From the NCBI GenBank assembly GCA_017304655.1, contig JAFKLY010000002.1, forward strand, positions 620,001 through 684,000: DNA of 64,000 bases, read 5' to 3'. The notes under the pieces were generated by a model. The model was not told where the DNA came from. It made no database searches and worked only from the letters and a program-made list of their open reading frames with translations. The translations under genes were made by a program, and so were the position numbers. The stretch is from Sphingomonas sp. Its GTDB lineage: Bacteria; Pseudomonadota; Alphaproteobacteria; Sphingomonadales; Sphingomonadaceae. Positions 1 to 9,144 of the stretch are shown in pieces. The first letter of the stretch is position 1. Each line of letters begins with the position of its first letter.

Positions 1-357
1 ATGCCGGCTCTCCGCCATATCCCCCCAGCCTCGCTTTCCCCCTGTCCTACACCCCGCCCACCATGGCAGCACGGACGGACACTCCTCTCGTCGGCAGGGA
101 CAGATCGGGCATGGCATGGCTCTTTCTCCTGGCAGCTTTCACGGACCCCTTCGAGCCACACAGGCTTTGCGGGATAGAGTCTCGCGGTTGTCTCACGGGC
201 GGCGCCAAACGTGCATGGAAGCGGAAGTTCATGCCCCCGTGTCGTGAACTTCGTGAACTTCCAGCGCGCGGGGCGCTGCTGGACCGGCGTCGCGACTGCT
301 CTTCGCCGCGTTCTCACGGGTAGCGGTTATCGCGTCGCCGCGACCCGTACTGGCCCT
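1..357. other. Left-end intergenic region
   Basis: Apart from the repeat at 26-283, I see no supported gene here. Two overlapping plus-strand frames run through the repeat, but they lack a ribosome binding site and protein-like composition. The segment 284-357 only separates the repeat from the stop codon of the minus-strand VOC gene. Confidence 0.5.
26..283 (-). repeat. Dispersed inverted repeat, copy A (about 258 bp)
   Basis: Read on the minus strand, this segment matches the plus strand of 62207-62461 along most of its length. The ends match best: a start around ATGAACTT(C/T)CGCTTCC and an end around GGGGTGTAGGACAG followed by GGAAAAGCGAGGCTG-like sequence. The middle is diverged but close in length. 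Each copy has a short open frame starting MNFRF and ending in GV-stop (61 codons here, 232 to 47). An 8-bp stem, GAAGTTCA (224-231) and TGAACTTC (245-252), sits over the ATG. The right arm is duplicated here (9-bp unit 244-252 and 253-261). Whether the short frame is translated is unknown. By-eye alignment only. Confidence 0.7.
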
Positions 358-1257
358 TTACTGCCCGGCTGGTTTCGGCCCCGGTTGCGCGAAATAGTTG
401 GTCACGCCGTCGGGATCGTTGAGCCAGACGAAGCGGATGGTGAAATTCGGCAGGCCGCCGAGCGGGGTTTCCACCGTCACATGTTCGGCCAGCGCTTTGG
501 CGTTCACGGCGTCGACATTGCTCACGACATATTGGATGCCGGCGCTGCCCGTGTCGGCGGGCAGCTTCTTGCCGATCGACCAGAGGCTGATCGTCGTCTC
601 GCCATGGCGGAAGGGATATTTGGTGACGCCCAGCACCCCGTCGCGCATCGGCGGCAGTTCCTCCAGCCCGACGAAGCTGCGGTAGAAGGCGCGGCTCTTC
701 TCCAGATCGGCGACATTGATGCCGACATCGACACCGGACGCGGCGCCATCGGGGTCGACGATCAGCTCGATCGTGAAGCCGGCGGGGTCCTGCACCAGCG
801 CGGCGCGGCGCCCATCGCCCAGTTCGCGGAACGCCGGGGCGGGATAGCCCGCCTCCCGGAAGCGCGCGGCGAGCGCCCGGTCATCGGCATAAGTCAGCGC
901 GAACAGGCGGATGCCGGTGCCCTCATGCACGCCGCCCAGATGATAGTGCCGGTCCGCCTTGAGGCCGGGGGCAAGCTTGATCTGCCCCTTGCCGATGGCG
1001 AACAGGATGATCTGCTGACTGGGGTCGAGCTGGATCGGCTGCAGCGGCCTGAGCGCCAGCACCTTCTGGTAGAAATCGACCATCTTCGTGGTTTGAGCCG
1101 GCGCGAAGCGGCGATAGACGTTCATGGCGCCCAGCGCGAATTGCGGCTGGGCTGGCGCGACGGTGGCCTCGGGCGTAGCGGTCACGAGCGGGGCTTGCGC
1201 CGGGGCGATCTGCGCCAGCATGGTCGCGCCCAGTATCCACGCCATCGCTCGCTGCAT
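358..1257 (-). CDS. Exported VOC (glyoxalase/bleomycin-resistance fold) protein
   Basis: A 299-residue protein with a signal peptide (MQRAMAWILGATMLAQIAPAQA) followed by two vicinal-oxygen-chelate modules. The first covers about residues 45-165 (begins LGAMNVYRRF; contains VDFYQKVLAL and a later FTIELI). The second covers about 170-295 (GINVADLEKSRAFYRSFVGL; ends FVWLNDPDGVTNYF). Such paired modules build one metal site in glyoxalase I and extradiol dioxygenases. The start at 1257 has a GGGGAGGGACG ribosome binding site; a longer frame would need TTG at 1338. Substrate unknown. The signal peptide makes a cytosolic glyoxalase role unlikely. It is a single gene, followed by repeat copy A. Confidence 0.8.
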   Translation of the reverse strand: MQRAMAWILGATMLAQIAPAQAPLVTATPEATVAPAQPQFALGAMNVYRRFAPAQTTKMVDFYQKVLALRPLQPIQLDPSQQIILFAIGKGQIKLAPGLKADRHYHLGGVHEGTGIRLFALTYADDRALAARFREAGYPAPAFRELGDGRRAALVQDPAGFTIELIVDPDGAASGVDVGINVADLEKSRAFYRSFVGLEELPPMRDGVLGVTKYPFRHGETTISLWSIGKKLPADTGSAGIQYVVSNVDAVNAKALAEHVTVETPLGGLPNFTIRFVWLNDPDGVTNYFAQPGPKPAGQ

Positions 1258-1372
1258 CGTCCCTCCCCGCACAGGCCGCACGCCCGCAAACCTTGCGACC
1301 CGCTCATCGGCAGCGTGTGTAGGCCCAAATATGGTCAATCCGCAACGGCCGGGCGTTCTGCCACGCTCTCGA

Positions 1373-1555
1373 TCAGCGGCTGCGTGTCGCCCTCATCTGG
1401 CCAGCCTCGTGGAGCCATCGGGCGACGTCCTCCGGCGCCAGAAACAGCAGTGTCTCACTGGGCGGCTGCAAGACCGCGCGCGCAAACGCGGCGCGCCAGC
1501 CCTGCATCCGGGCGCGGATCGTGGGCCGGGGCGGGAAGATGTGAGTCTCGCTCAT
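1373..1555 (-). CDS. Small hypothetical protein
   Basis: A 60-residue frame with protein-like composition: a basic amphipathic N-terminal half (PTIRARMQGWRAAFARAV) and a helical C-terminal half (LLFLAPEDVARWLHEAG). No family recognised. The ATG at 1555 is preceded by an in-frame stop and has only a weak ribosome binding site. It lies between the autotransporter promoter and the VOC gene, on the VOC strand. It may be a genuine small cytoplasmic protein or an accidental frame. Confidence 0.4.
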   Translation of the reverse strand: MSETHIFPPRPTIRARMQGWRAAFARAVLQPPSETLLFLAPEDVARWLHEAGQMRATRSR

Positions 1556-1712
1556 TCTCTACATATTCAGTCATGAAGGGCGCGACGCAATCAACTTCTC
1601 CTTTCAGGGCAGCGGGGCCAGCTTCTCCGCCAAGGTTCCCCGGCAGGGGCTCCGTCAAGGTCAGCATAGGGGGCGAAAGCCAGCCTGAGATGACAAACCA
1701 ACCGGAGCTTTC

Positions 1713-4700
1713 ATGCGTTCTTTCCTGCTTGCCACCACCTGCTCCCTCGCGCTTGCCGGCGCGGCGCAGGCCGAAACCTCGGTCTCGACGAAGCAGACCA
1801 GCCCGATCCGCACCGGCACGATCGCCAATGGCGCGGCCGATGACATCAAGATCACCTCCGCCGGCTCTGTGGAGCTGACCACTGGCGGCGCCGCGGTCAC
1901 CATCAACACCAATCACAAGGTGACCAACGAAGGGACCATCCAGGTCAGCAACGCGAACAATGCTGCCGGCATCTTCGCGCTCGCCGGCACCTCCGGCAGC
2001 ATCGTGAGCAGCGGCAAGATCATCGTCGATGAGACCTACACGCCGACCGATGGCGACAATGACGGCGATCTGGACGGGCCTTTCGCAGTCGGCACGGATC
2101 GCTTCGGCATCACCACGGCAGGCGCCTTCACCGGCAACATTACCGTCACATCGACCGGCACGATCGCCATCGAGGGCAATGACAGCTACGGCATCCGTCT
2201 CGCCGGCCCGTTGACCGGCACTCTCTCGCATGACGGCACGACGACCGTGCTTGGCGATCGGGCGATCGGCGTCGAGGCCGGCCCGGTCAGCGGCAATGTC
2301 CGCCTCGCCGGCACGGTCACGGCGCAGGGCGTCAATGCCATCGGCGCGGCGTTCGATGGGCCGATCGGCGGCACGCTCACCATCCAGGGCACGATCACGT
2401 CCACCGGCTATCGCTACCCCACGCCGCCCACGGACACGTCCAAGCTGGATGCGGACGATCTTCTGCAGGGCAATTCGGCGGTCATCGTCTCGGATAATGT
2501 CGCCGGCGGCATCATCCTGGCCATCCCGCCCAAGGACAACAGCGCAACCGACAATGACGAGGACAAGGACGGCATCGAGGACAGCAAGGAAGGCTCGGCC
2601 GTCGTCCGCTCCTTCGGCGCGGCAGCGGCGATGCGCATCGGCTCGGCCACCAAGGACATCACGATCGGCTCCGTGCCCGGCACCGGCAGTGGCTATGGCG
2701 TCATCATCGACGGCACGATTGCCGGCAACGGCGTCTACAAGGATATCGCGGGCAACGGTCTTGAGATCGGCGGGCAGGGCCATGCCGTGACCATCACCCG
2801 CGGCATCGGCATCAGCGGCACCGTCTCGGCCAGCTCGCAAAACAGCAGCGCGACGGCCATTCACCTCGGCGCCGGTGCCTTTACGCCGATCATCCATGTG
2901 ACCGGCAAGGTCGAGGCGACCGGCAGCAACGCCATGAGCACGCTTGCGGGCGGCATCGTCATCGAGCAGGGCGCGACCTTGCTGACAGTCAAGAACGCCG
3001 GGACGATCAAGGCCACGGCGACCGGCGCGGACGGCGCAGCAGTCGCCATCCTCGACCGCTCGGGCACGATGGACATGGTGGAGAATAGCGGGACGATCTC
3101 GGCGACCGGTGCCAAGGCCGATTCCGGCCGCAATGTCGCTATCGATCTCCAGGCGAACACCACCGGCGCGACGATCCGCCAGACCGCCGTCGCCGCCGGC
3201 GTCGCGGCGCCCAGCATCGTCGGCAACATCCTGCTTGGCACAGGAAACGACGTGCTGGACATTGCCGACGGCACGATCACCGGCAACACCGTCTTCGGCG
3301 CGGGCGCAGACGCGCTGCTTCTGTCCGGTGATGCGGTCTATAGCGGCGATGTCTTCTTCGGCTCCGGTGGCGGCACGATGAGCCTGTCCGGCACGTCCCA
3401 GTTCAAGGGCAAGGCGGATTTCGGCACTTTCGCCGGCACGCTCACGATCGGGACGGGCACGAGCTTCACCGGCACGCTCGCCTCGGCCGGCAATCTCGCT
3501 ATCGCACTGTCTGGCGGCAAGCTCGATCTCACGGCTCCGGCACAGGTGAGCAGCCTCGCTGTCACCAACAAGGGCGTGCTTGCCGTGACGCTCGGTCAGG
3601 CAGGCAACACCACGCCTCTCCTCGGCGTCTCCGGCACTGCCAGCTTCGCGGCGGACTCCAAGCTGGCGCTGCGCGTGACCGACATCAACAACGCGATCGG
3701 CAATCATCTCATCCTGTCGGCCGGCACGCTCACCGGCGCGACCAACGTCACGACCGACACAACGCTGGTGCCGTTCCTTTACAAGGCGACCCTTTCCAGC
3801 ACGGCCAATACGCTCAACGTCGCACTGGCGCGCAAGAGCAGCAGCGAACTGGGCCTCAACCGGTCCGAGAGTGCGGCGTTTGATCCGGTCTATGCCGCCT
3901 TGTCCAAGGATGCCAAGGTCGCCGGGGCTTTCCTGTCGATCACCAATGGTGACACCTTCCGCGATACCTTGCGCCAGATGCTGCCGGATCATGCCGGCGG
4001 CGTGTTCCAGGCGGTCACGCAGGGCTCGCGCACTTTCGGCCGGATGCTGGAGGATCCGACCGGACCGTTCAAGGACGAAGGCCGCTGGGGCTACTGGATA
4101 AGCCAGGTCGCCTGGGGCGTGGAGAAGGGTCGGGGCGATACCGCGAGCTACGAGACGTCCGGCTGGGGCATTGGCGGTGGCGCCGAGATCAAGACCGGCC
4201 TCGGCAGCTTCGGCGGCTCGGTCGCCTATTACTGGAACCGCGCACGCGACAAGGCCAATGCCAATCAGGTGCGCGCCAACCAATATGAGCTGGCGGCCTA
4301 TTGGCGGCTCAAGTCGGGCGGCCTGCGCGCGACGGCCCGCGGCGCGGTCTCGTTCATCGCTCTGGATGGCACGCGCCAGTTCGAAGGGACGAATGGCACG
4401 GACAAGGTCTCGCTGACCGCCAGCGGTGATCGCGGCGCCCGGCTCTACTCGGCTGCGGGCTCGGTATCCTATGAGATGATGTCCGGCGCCCTCTCGTTCC
4501 GGCCGGTCGTCGCCTTCGATTATTACCGCCTGAAGGAGAAGGGCTACACCGAGACCGGCGGGGGCGATGCCTTCAACCTCGCCGTGCGCTCCCGCACCAG
4601 CGATGAGGCCGCGGTGACGGGTAGCGCGGTCGTCGGCCTTAACATGGGCGGCGAGGACCAGTGGTCCGGCTGGTCCCGCCTCGAGCTGGAAGCGGGCCGT

Positions 4701-4919
4701 CGCGAGATTGTCGGCGGCAGCTTGGGCAAGACGGTCGCGCATTTCGCCGGCGGGAACGACTTCACGCTGCTGCCGGAAGATCGCGAAAGCGGCTGGATCG
4801 GCCGCCTGCGGGGCGTCGCAGGCAATAGCGGTTTCCAGATCGGCGGCGAATTGGGCGCGGAGCAGCATCAGGGCAACTGGGCCATGTCGCTGCGCGCCAG
4901 TCTCCGCGTCGGCCTCTAA
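1713..4919 (+). CDS. Type Va autotransporter with repetitive passenger
   Basis: A 1068-residue surface protein. It has a signal peptide (residues 1-20, cleaved after AAQA), a passenger of about 760 residues, and a C-terminal beta-barrel from about residue 785 starting at GRWGYWISQVAWG. The passenger is rich in short G/T/I/V strands with recurring motifs such as GTI, AGTI and NSGTI, as expected for a right-handed beta-helix. The barrel alternates strands rich in Y, W and G and ends in SLRVGL. Two Asp-rich insertions (near residues 108-125 and 277-293) look like calcium-binding loops. Family knowledge: the barrel inserts in the outer membrane and exports the passenger. Ligand or adhesion target unknown. 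It is followed by a hairpin terminator and then the sigma-factor operon. Confidence 0.9.
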   Translation: MRSFLLATTCSLALAGAAQAETSVSTKQTSPIRTGTIANGAADDIKITSAGSVELTTGGAAVTINTNHKVTNEGTIQVSNANNAAGIFALAGTSGSIVSSGKIIVDETYTPTDGDNDGDLDGPFAVGTDRFGITTAGAFTGNITVTSTGTIAIEGNDSYGIRLAGPLTGTLSHDGTTTVLGDRAIGVEAGPVSGNVRLAGTVTAQGVNAIGAAFDGPIGGTLTIQGTITSTGYRYPTPPTDTSKLDADDLLQGNSAVIVSDNVAGGIILAIPPKDNSATDNDEDKDGIEDSKEGSAVVRSFGAAAAMRIGSATKDITIGSVPGTGSGYGVIIDGTIAGNGVYKDIAGNGLEIGGQGHAVTITRGIGISGTVSASSQNSSATAIHLGAGAFTPIIHVTGKVEATGSNAMSTLAGGIVIEQGATLLTVKNAGTIKATATGADGAAVAILDRSGTMDMVENSGTISATGAKADSGRNVAIDLQANTTGATIRQTAVAAGVAAPSIVGNILLGTGNDVLDIADGTITGNTVFGAGADALLLSGDAVYSGDVFFGSGGGTMSLSGTSQFKGKADFGTFAGTLTIGTGTSFTGTLASAGNLAIALSGGKLDLTAPAQVSSLAVTNKGVLAVTLGQAGNTTPLLGVSGTASFAADSKLALRVTDINNAIGNHLILSAGTLTGATNVTTDTTLVPFLYKATLSSTANTLNVALARKSSSELGLNRSESAAFDPVYAALSKDAKVAGAFLSITNGDTFRDTLRQMLPDHAGGVFQAVTQGSRTFGRMLEDPTGPFKDEGRWGYWISQVAWGVEKGRGDTASYETSGWGIGGGAEIKTGLGSFGGSVAYYWNRARDKANANQVRANQYELAAYWRLKSGGLRATARGAVSFIALDGTRQFEGTNGTDKVSLTASGDRGARLYSAAGSVSYEMMSGALSFRPVVAFDYYRLKEKGYTETGGGDAFNLAVRSRTSDEAAVTGSAVVGLNMGGEDQWSGWSRLELEAGRREIVGGSLGKTVAHFAGGNDFTLLPEDRESGWIGRLRGVAGNSGFQIGGELGAEQHQGNWAMSLRASLRVGL

Positions 4920-4939
4920 CGCCCCGGATGCCGACGCAT

Positions 4940-4989
4940 GGGCAAGAGGGAGTCATTGTGCCCCCCACCACCTCGTCTCCCTCTTGCCC
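4940..4989 (+). terminator. Hairpin terminator after the autotransporter
   Basis: A perfect 13-bp stem: GGGCAAGAGGGAG (4940-4952) pairs with CTCCCTCTTGCCC (4977-4989), with a 24-base loop. It begins 20 bases after the stop codon. There is no T-run, so it may act as a stabilising 3' hairpin rather than a classical terminator. It separates the autotransporter from the downstream sigma-factor gene. Confidence 0.65.
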
Positions 4990-5181
4990 GCCCTGGAGAA
5001 GAAATGGATGCAAGCGCTCACTCTCAAGCCAGCCATGATGCGAGAACCACCCCGATCCGGCCCGCCCTTGCGCGGGGCACCGGCTCCGCTATATCCCGCC
5101 ACCGGCGAGGAGATACGGGGTCGGCCGCCGGTTGCGATCGGCACCAACCCGATCAGGCGCGAAAGCCGGAATGGACTGGAG

Positions 5182-5724
5182 ATGAGCAGCGAGGCCGGAC
5201 AATCTGCCGGACAGAGCGCCGGGCAGGGCATGGATGCCGTGTTGCTGGCGCATCGCGCCCAGCTCATCCGTTTCCTCGAATCGCACGGCGCGGGCGATGC
5301 GGCCGAAGATTTGTTCCAGGAGCTGTGGATGCGCGTGACTCAGCGGCCGACCGGGCCGGTCGGCAATCCGCTGGCTTATCTCTATCGTGCCGCCAACAAT
5401 CTGATGGTCGATCGCTACCGCTCGGAGCGTCAGGCGCGGCTGCGCGATCAGGCGTGGACGGAGGCGCGCGGGGCGGAAGACATGGCGCCCGATCCGAGCG
5501 CGGAGGACACATTGCTGGCGCGCGAGGAACTGCGGCGGCTGGACGTTGCGCTTTCTGCGCTGGGCGAGCGGGCAGCGCGCTGCTTCCGCCGGTTCAGGCT
5601 GGATGGTGTGCCGCAGCGGGAGATTGCCGTGGAACTGGGCGTGAGCCTCAGCACGGTAGAGAGCGATTTGCGGCGCGCTTATGCCGCCCTCATGGCCGTC
5701 AGGAGGCAGTCCGATGACGCATGA
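5182..5724 (+). CDS. ECF sigma factor, FecI-like
   Basis: A 180-residue RNA polymerase sigma-70 family protein of the extracytoplasmic-function type. Region 2 is visible around LIRFLESHGAGDAAEDLFQE and AYLYRAANNLMVDRYRSE. Region 4 is the helix-turn-helix GVPQREIAVELGVSLSTVESDL near the C-terminus. Family knowledge: FecI-type sigmas direct transcription of TonB receptor operons when released by FecR. The ATG at 5182 follows GGAG. The frame is open further upstream but is not protein-like there. The C-terminus overlaps the FecR start by 11 bases, so the two genes are translationally linked. Confidence 0.93.
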   Translation: MSSEAGQSAGQSAGQGMDAVLLAHRAQLIRFLESHGAGDAAEDLFQELWMRVTQRPTGPVGNPLAYLYRAANNLMVDRYRSERQARLRDQAWTEARGAEDMAPDPSAEDTLLAREELRRLDVALSALGERAARCFRRFRLDGVPQREIAVELGVSLSTVESDLRRAYAALMAVRRQSDDA

Positions 5725-6676
5725 TCCGCGCGTAGAAGCGGCGGCGCTCGATTGGGTGATCCGCCAGCGCGACCCGGCCTTCGAGGCGTGGGACGCCTTT
5801 GGCGACTGGCTGGCGCAGGATCCGGCCCATGCCGATGTCTATCATGAACTGGCCGCGCTGGACGCTGATATGGCGGCTTTGCCGGCCGAACCAGACGCGC
5901 CGGTGGAGGCCGATGAACCGGCCGATGCTAGCGAAACGGGCAATGTTGTGCCGTTGGCTCCGCGTCGCATGACCCGTCGCGTGTGGTTGTCCGGCGCCAT
6001 CGCTGCCTCGCTGGTCGGCATGGTCAGTGTCAGCCTGCTCAATCGCGCGCCGGACAGCTATCGTGTCGAGACGGCTATGGGTGAGACGCAGCAAGTGACG
6101 CTGGCGGATGGCAGCCGCATCTCGGTCAATGGCGGCTCCTCCGTGCTGCTCAGCCACGCCGATCCGCGCATGGCGACGCTGGAGCGGGGGCAAGCGCTCT
6201 TCTCCGTCGTCCATCGCGAGGATGCGCCGTTCCGCGTCGCGGTCGGTCAATCCCAGCTCGTTGATGTCGGCACCGTGTTCGATGTGACGCGCGTGGGCGA
6301 CCGGACGGTCGTGGCCGTGTCGGAAGGCGCGGTCGTCTATAACCCCGGCGCGGACAATGTCCGGGTCGATGCCGGTCGCCGCCTGGCCGTAAACGACAAG
6401 ACAAGCGACGCGGACCTGCGCGCGATCAGTCCCGATGCGGTCGGCGGCTGGCAGGGCGGTCAGCTCGTCTATGATGGCGTGTCGCTCGCCGATGTCGCGG
6501 CCGAAGTGGAGCGCACGACCGGGATCAAGGTCCGCACCACGGCGGGTACCTCCGGCCTCTTGTTCCGGGGCGCCCTGCAGACCGGAGACGATCCCGAGCG
6601 ACTGGTGCGGGATCTGGCGGCTCTCTCCGGCACGCGTGCCACGCAGGACGCGGGAGGATGGACGCTTTCCCGGTGA
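5714..6676 (+). CDS. FecR-type anti-sigma / sigma regulator
   Basis: A 320-residue inner-membrane regulator. The N-terminal cytoplasmic part (about 1-60) has the sigma-binding DUF4880-like pattern (ALDWVIRQRD, DWLAQDPAHADVYHEL). One membrane segment follows at about residues 90-109 (WLSGAIAASLVGMVSVSLL). The periplasmic FecR domain (from about 115) contains LADGSRISVNGGS and a later VDVGTVFDV. The start at 5714 is set by AGGAGG at 5701-5706 inside the sigma gene. Family knowledge: the periplasmic tail receives a signal from the STN domain of a TonB receptor and controls the sigma factor. The receptor follows directly and overlaps. Confidence 0.94.
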   Translation: MTHDPRVEAAALDWVIRQRDPAFEAWDAFGDWLAQDPAHADVYHELAALDADMAALPAEPDAPVEADEPADASETGNVVPLAPRRMTRRVWLSGAIAASLVGMVSVSLLNRAPDSYRVETAMGETQQVTLADGSRISVNGGSSVLLSHADPRMATLERGQALFSVVHREDAPFRVAVGQSQLVDVGTVFDVTRVGDRTVVAVSEGAVVYNPGADNVRVDAGRRLAVNDKTSDADLRAISPDAVGGWQGGQLVYDGVSLADVAAEVERTTGIKVRTTAGTSGLLFRGALQTGDDPERLVRDLAALSGTRATQDAGGWTLSR

Positions 6677-9129
6677 TGTTGCGCGCCGTGCTTCCCTGGC
6701 TGACGCCCGTCGCGCTGGTCTGCGCCGCCGCGCCCGTGCAGGCGCAGGATGCGCACCGGATCGATCTGCCCTCGGGCCGGTTGTCCGAGCGCGTGCCGCA
6801 GCTTGCGCGTCAGGCGGGGATCAGCATCAGCGTGACCAGCGATGCGCTGTGGCGCGCCCGTGTGCGGAGCGTGCGCGGAACCATGAGCGCGGGCGAGGCG
6901 TTGGCGCGCATGCTCTCCGGCACGCGCAGCCGCGCCGTGCAGTTGAGCGCGACGAGCTGGCGGATCGATGCGGTCGCGGAGCCGATGCCGGTGGCGCGCG
7001 TGAGGCGTGCTCGTCTGCCCGCGCCGGTGCCCGCGGTGGCGAGCGAGGAGACCGAGGCGCCGATCATCGTCACGGCGAGCAAGATCGACCAGTCCTATGC
7101 CAGTTTCCCCGGCACGGTGCACATGCTGGATGGGGAGGATCTGACCTTTGGCGGGGAGCGGGGGACGGACTCGGTGATGTCCCGGCTGGCCAGCGTCGCC
7201 TCCACCCATCTCGGCTCGGGCCGCAACAAGCTGTTCATTCGCGGCATTGCCGATTCCAGCTTCACGGGCCCGACCCAGTCGACCGTGGGGCAGTATCTGG
7301 GCGATCTGCGCCTGTCCTACAACGCGCCGGACCCGGACCTGCGCCTTCAGGATATCAAGCGGGTGGAAGTGCTGGAGGGCTCGCAAGGCACGCTTTACGG
7401 CGCGGGTTCGCTGGGCGGGATCATTCGTCTCGTGCCCAATGATCCCGATCCGCGCGGCTTCCTGCTGCAAGCGAACGCCGGTGTGAGTGCGACCCAACAC
7501 GGTCAGCCCGGTGGCGATCTCTCGGTCACGGTCAACATGCCGATCGGCGACAATGGCCACGCCCTGCGCGTCACCGGCTATGGGATCAGTGAGGGCGGCT
7601 ATATCGACAATCCGCTGCGCGGCGAGGAGGACGTCAATCGCACCCGCATCGCCGGCGGACGCGCGGCCATCCGCTTCGATCTGGGCGATCAGTGGAGTCT
7701 GGACCTGGGCGGCATCTATCAGGCGACCACCATCGACGATTCGCAATATGTCGATGGCCGCAGCGGCCCGCTGAGCCGGTCCAGCACGGTGATCGAGGAT
7801 GCCAGCGCCGATTATGGCATGGCGATGATCGTGCTGCGCAAGGACTGGGGCGATCTGCGTTTCCAGTCGTCCAACGCTTTCGTGCGGCACAATCTCACCG
7901 AGCATTTCGACGCCAGCGCCCTGCGCCTCGGGCCGAGCACCTTCGAACAGCGCAACCGCACGGAAATGTGGGTGAGCGAGACGCGCCTATGGCGTCCGGT
8001 GTCGCACGGGTTCGGCTGGGTCATCGGCCTGAGCGCCATCGACAACAGCACGGCGCAGCGCCGCTCTTTCCAGGAGTTTTTCGCGCACTCGACGGCGACC
8101 GGCGTGACCAACAGCATCACGGAGTTCACTGCTTATGGCAAGGTGAGCGTCGAGGTGCTGGAATGGCTGTTCGCCAGTGGCGGCGGGCGCTTCACGCACA
8201 GCCGGCTGGATGGCTCCGGCGAGGATGTTCTGCCCAGCTTCGCGGCGGCGGGCGCGGGCGTCACGGCGCGGCGCACGGAAAGCGAATGGCTTCCCTCCGC
8301 CGAGTTGCTCGCGCGCGTCGTGCCCGGCCTCACGGCCTATGCGCGCTATGAGGAAGGGTTTCGGCCCGGCGGCCTCGCCATTGAGTCCGATTTCGTTCGT
8401 CAGTTTCGCAACGATCATGTCGAAAGCTGGGAAGCCGGCCTGCGCTTCAATGCGCCGCGTGACGCCGTGTCGGCCAGCCTGTCCTTCGCCCATTCCTACT
8501 GGCGCGATATTCAGGCAGATTTCATCGACGGCAGCGGCTTGCCGACCACCGCGAACATTGGCGACGGCAAGATCACCTCCATCGCCGGCACGCTGGCGTT
8601 CCTGCCGGTGCCGCGCCTGCGGGTGGAGCTGAGCGCTGTCTATAACCACAGCCGCGTGACTGCGTTGACGCCAGAAGTTGCGCGGCTTGCGGTCGCCGCC
8701 TCGACTGGCCTGCCGGTGGTCGGGTCGCCCATCGACCTGCCGGCGATCGGGGCCATCGGCCAGTTCGGGCCGCTCGCTGCCTTCGGCCGCATCCCCAATG
8801 TGTCCGATTATGCTGTGCAGGGCAGCGTCGACTATCGACTGGCGCTGGGCGCGGCGGACCTGCGCCTGGGCGGCTGGTTCAAATATATCGGCCCTTCGCG
8901 CCTCGGCATCGGCCCGGTGCTGGGTGACGAGCAGGGCGACTATGTCGATACCGGCCTTGCCGCGCGGTACGGGGACGCGGGGCGCGGCGTCTCGCTCACG
9001 CTCACCAACCTACTCGATAGCCGGGGCAATCGTTTCGCGCTCGGCACCCCGTTCGACGCGAACAAGGGCGGGTTCATCACCCCCCAGCGTCCGCGTACGA
9101 TCCGGGTTGCCGTCGATTATCGCTTCTGA
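6658..9129 (+). CDS. TonB-dependent receptor with STN signalling domain
   Basis: An 823-residue outer-membrane receptor. It has a signal peptide (to about residue 29, APVQAQ), an STN domain (about 33-104, starting HRIDLPSGRLSERVPQLARQAGI), then a plug (about 135-265, with IIVTASK, LFIRGIADSS, VEVLEGSQGTLYGAGSLGGIIRLV). The C-terminal 22-strand barrel ends VAVDYRF. The STN domain is what FecA-type receptors use to contact FecR, and sigma and FecR genes lie directly upstream in one operon. The start is ambiguous: ATG 6658 directly abuts GGGAGG, while ATG 6676 overlaps the FecR stop as TGATG. Substrate unknown; iron chelates or plant-derived compounds are both possible. Confidence 0.92.
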   Translation: MDAFPVMLRAVLPWLTPVALVCAAAPVQAQDAHRIDLPSGRLSERVPQLARQAGISISVTSDALWRARVRSVRGTMSAGEALARMLSGTRSRAVQLSATSWRIDAVAEPMPVARVRRARLPAPVPAVASEETEAPIIVTASKIDQSYASFPGTVHMLDGEDLTFGGERGTDSVMSRLASVASTHLGSGRNKLFIRGIADSSFTGPTQSTVGQYLGDLRLSYNAPDPDLRLQDIKRVEVLEGSQGTLYGAGSLGGIIRLVPNDPDPRGFLLQANAGVSATQHGQPGGDLSVTVNMPIGDNGHALRVTGYGISEGGYIDNPLRGEEDVNRTRIAGGRAAIRFDLGDQWSLDLGGIYQATTIDDSQYVDGRSGPLSRSSTVIEDASADYGMAMIVLRKDWGDLRFQSSNAFVRHNLTEHFDASALRLGPSTFEQRNRTEMWVSETRLWRPVSHGFGWVIGLSAIDNSTAQRRSFQEFFAHSTATGVTNSITEFTAYGKVSVEVLEWLFASGGGRFTHSRLDGSGEDVLPSFAAAGAGVTARRTESEWLPSAELLARVVPGLTAYARYEEGFRPGGLAIESDFVRQFRNDHVESWEAGLRFNAPRDAVSASLSFAHSYWRDIQADFIDGSGLPTTANIGDGKITSIAGTLAFLPVPRLRVELSAVYNHSRVTALTPEVARLAVAASTGLPVVGSPIDLPAIGAIGQFGPLAAFGRIPNVSDYAVQGSVDYRLALGAADLRLGGWFKYIGPSRLGIGPVLGDEQGDYVDTGLAARYGDAGRGVSLTLTNLLDSRGNRFALGTPFDANKGGFITPQRPRTIRVAVDYRF

Positions 9130-9144
9130 TCGTCGCAGCTGGCG

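Noticed and set aside
63..323. 86-codon plus-strand frame through repeat copy A
   Set aside because: Its coding is not kept in copy B, so it is likely incidental to the repeat.
1455..4868. 1137-codon open frame on the minus strand opposite the autotransporter
   Set aside because: It is an antisense shadow of the repetitive GC-rich autotransporter gene, with Arg/Gly/Asp-rich composition, no family pattern and no ribosome binding site.
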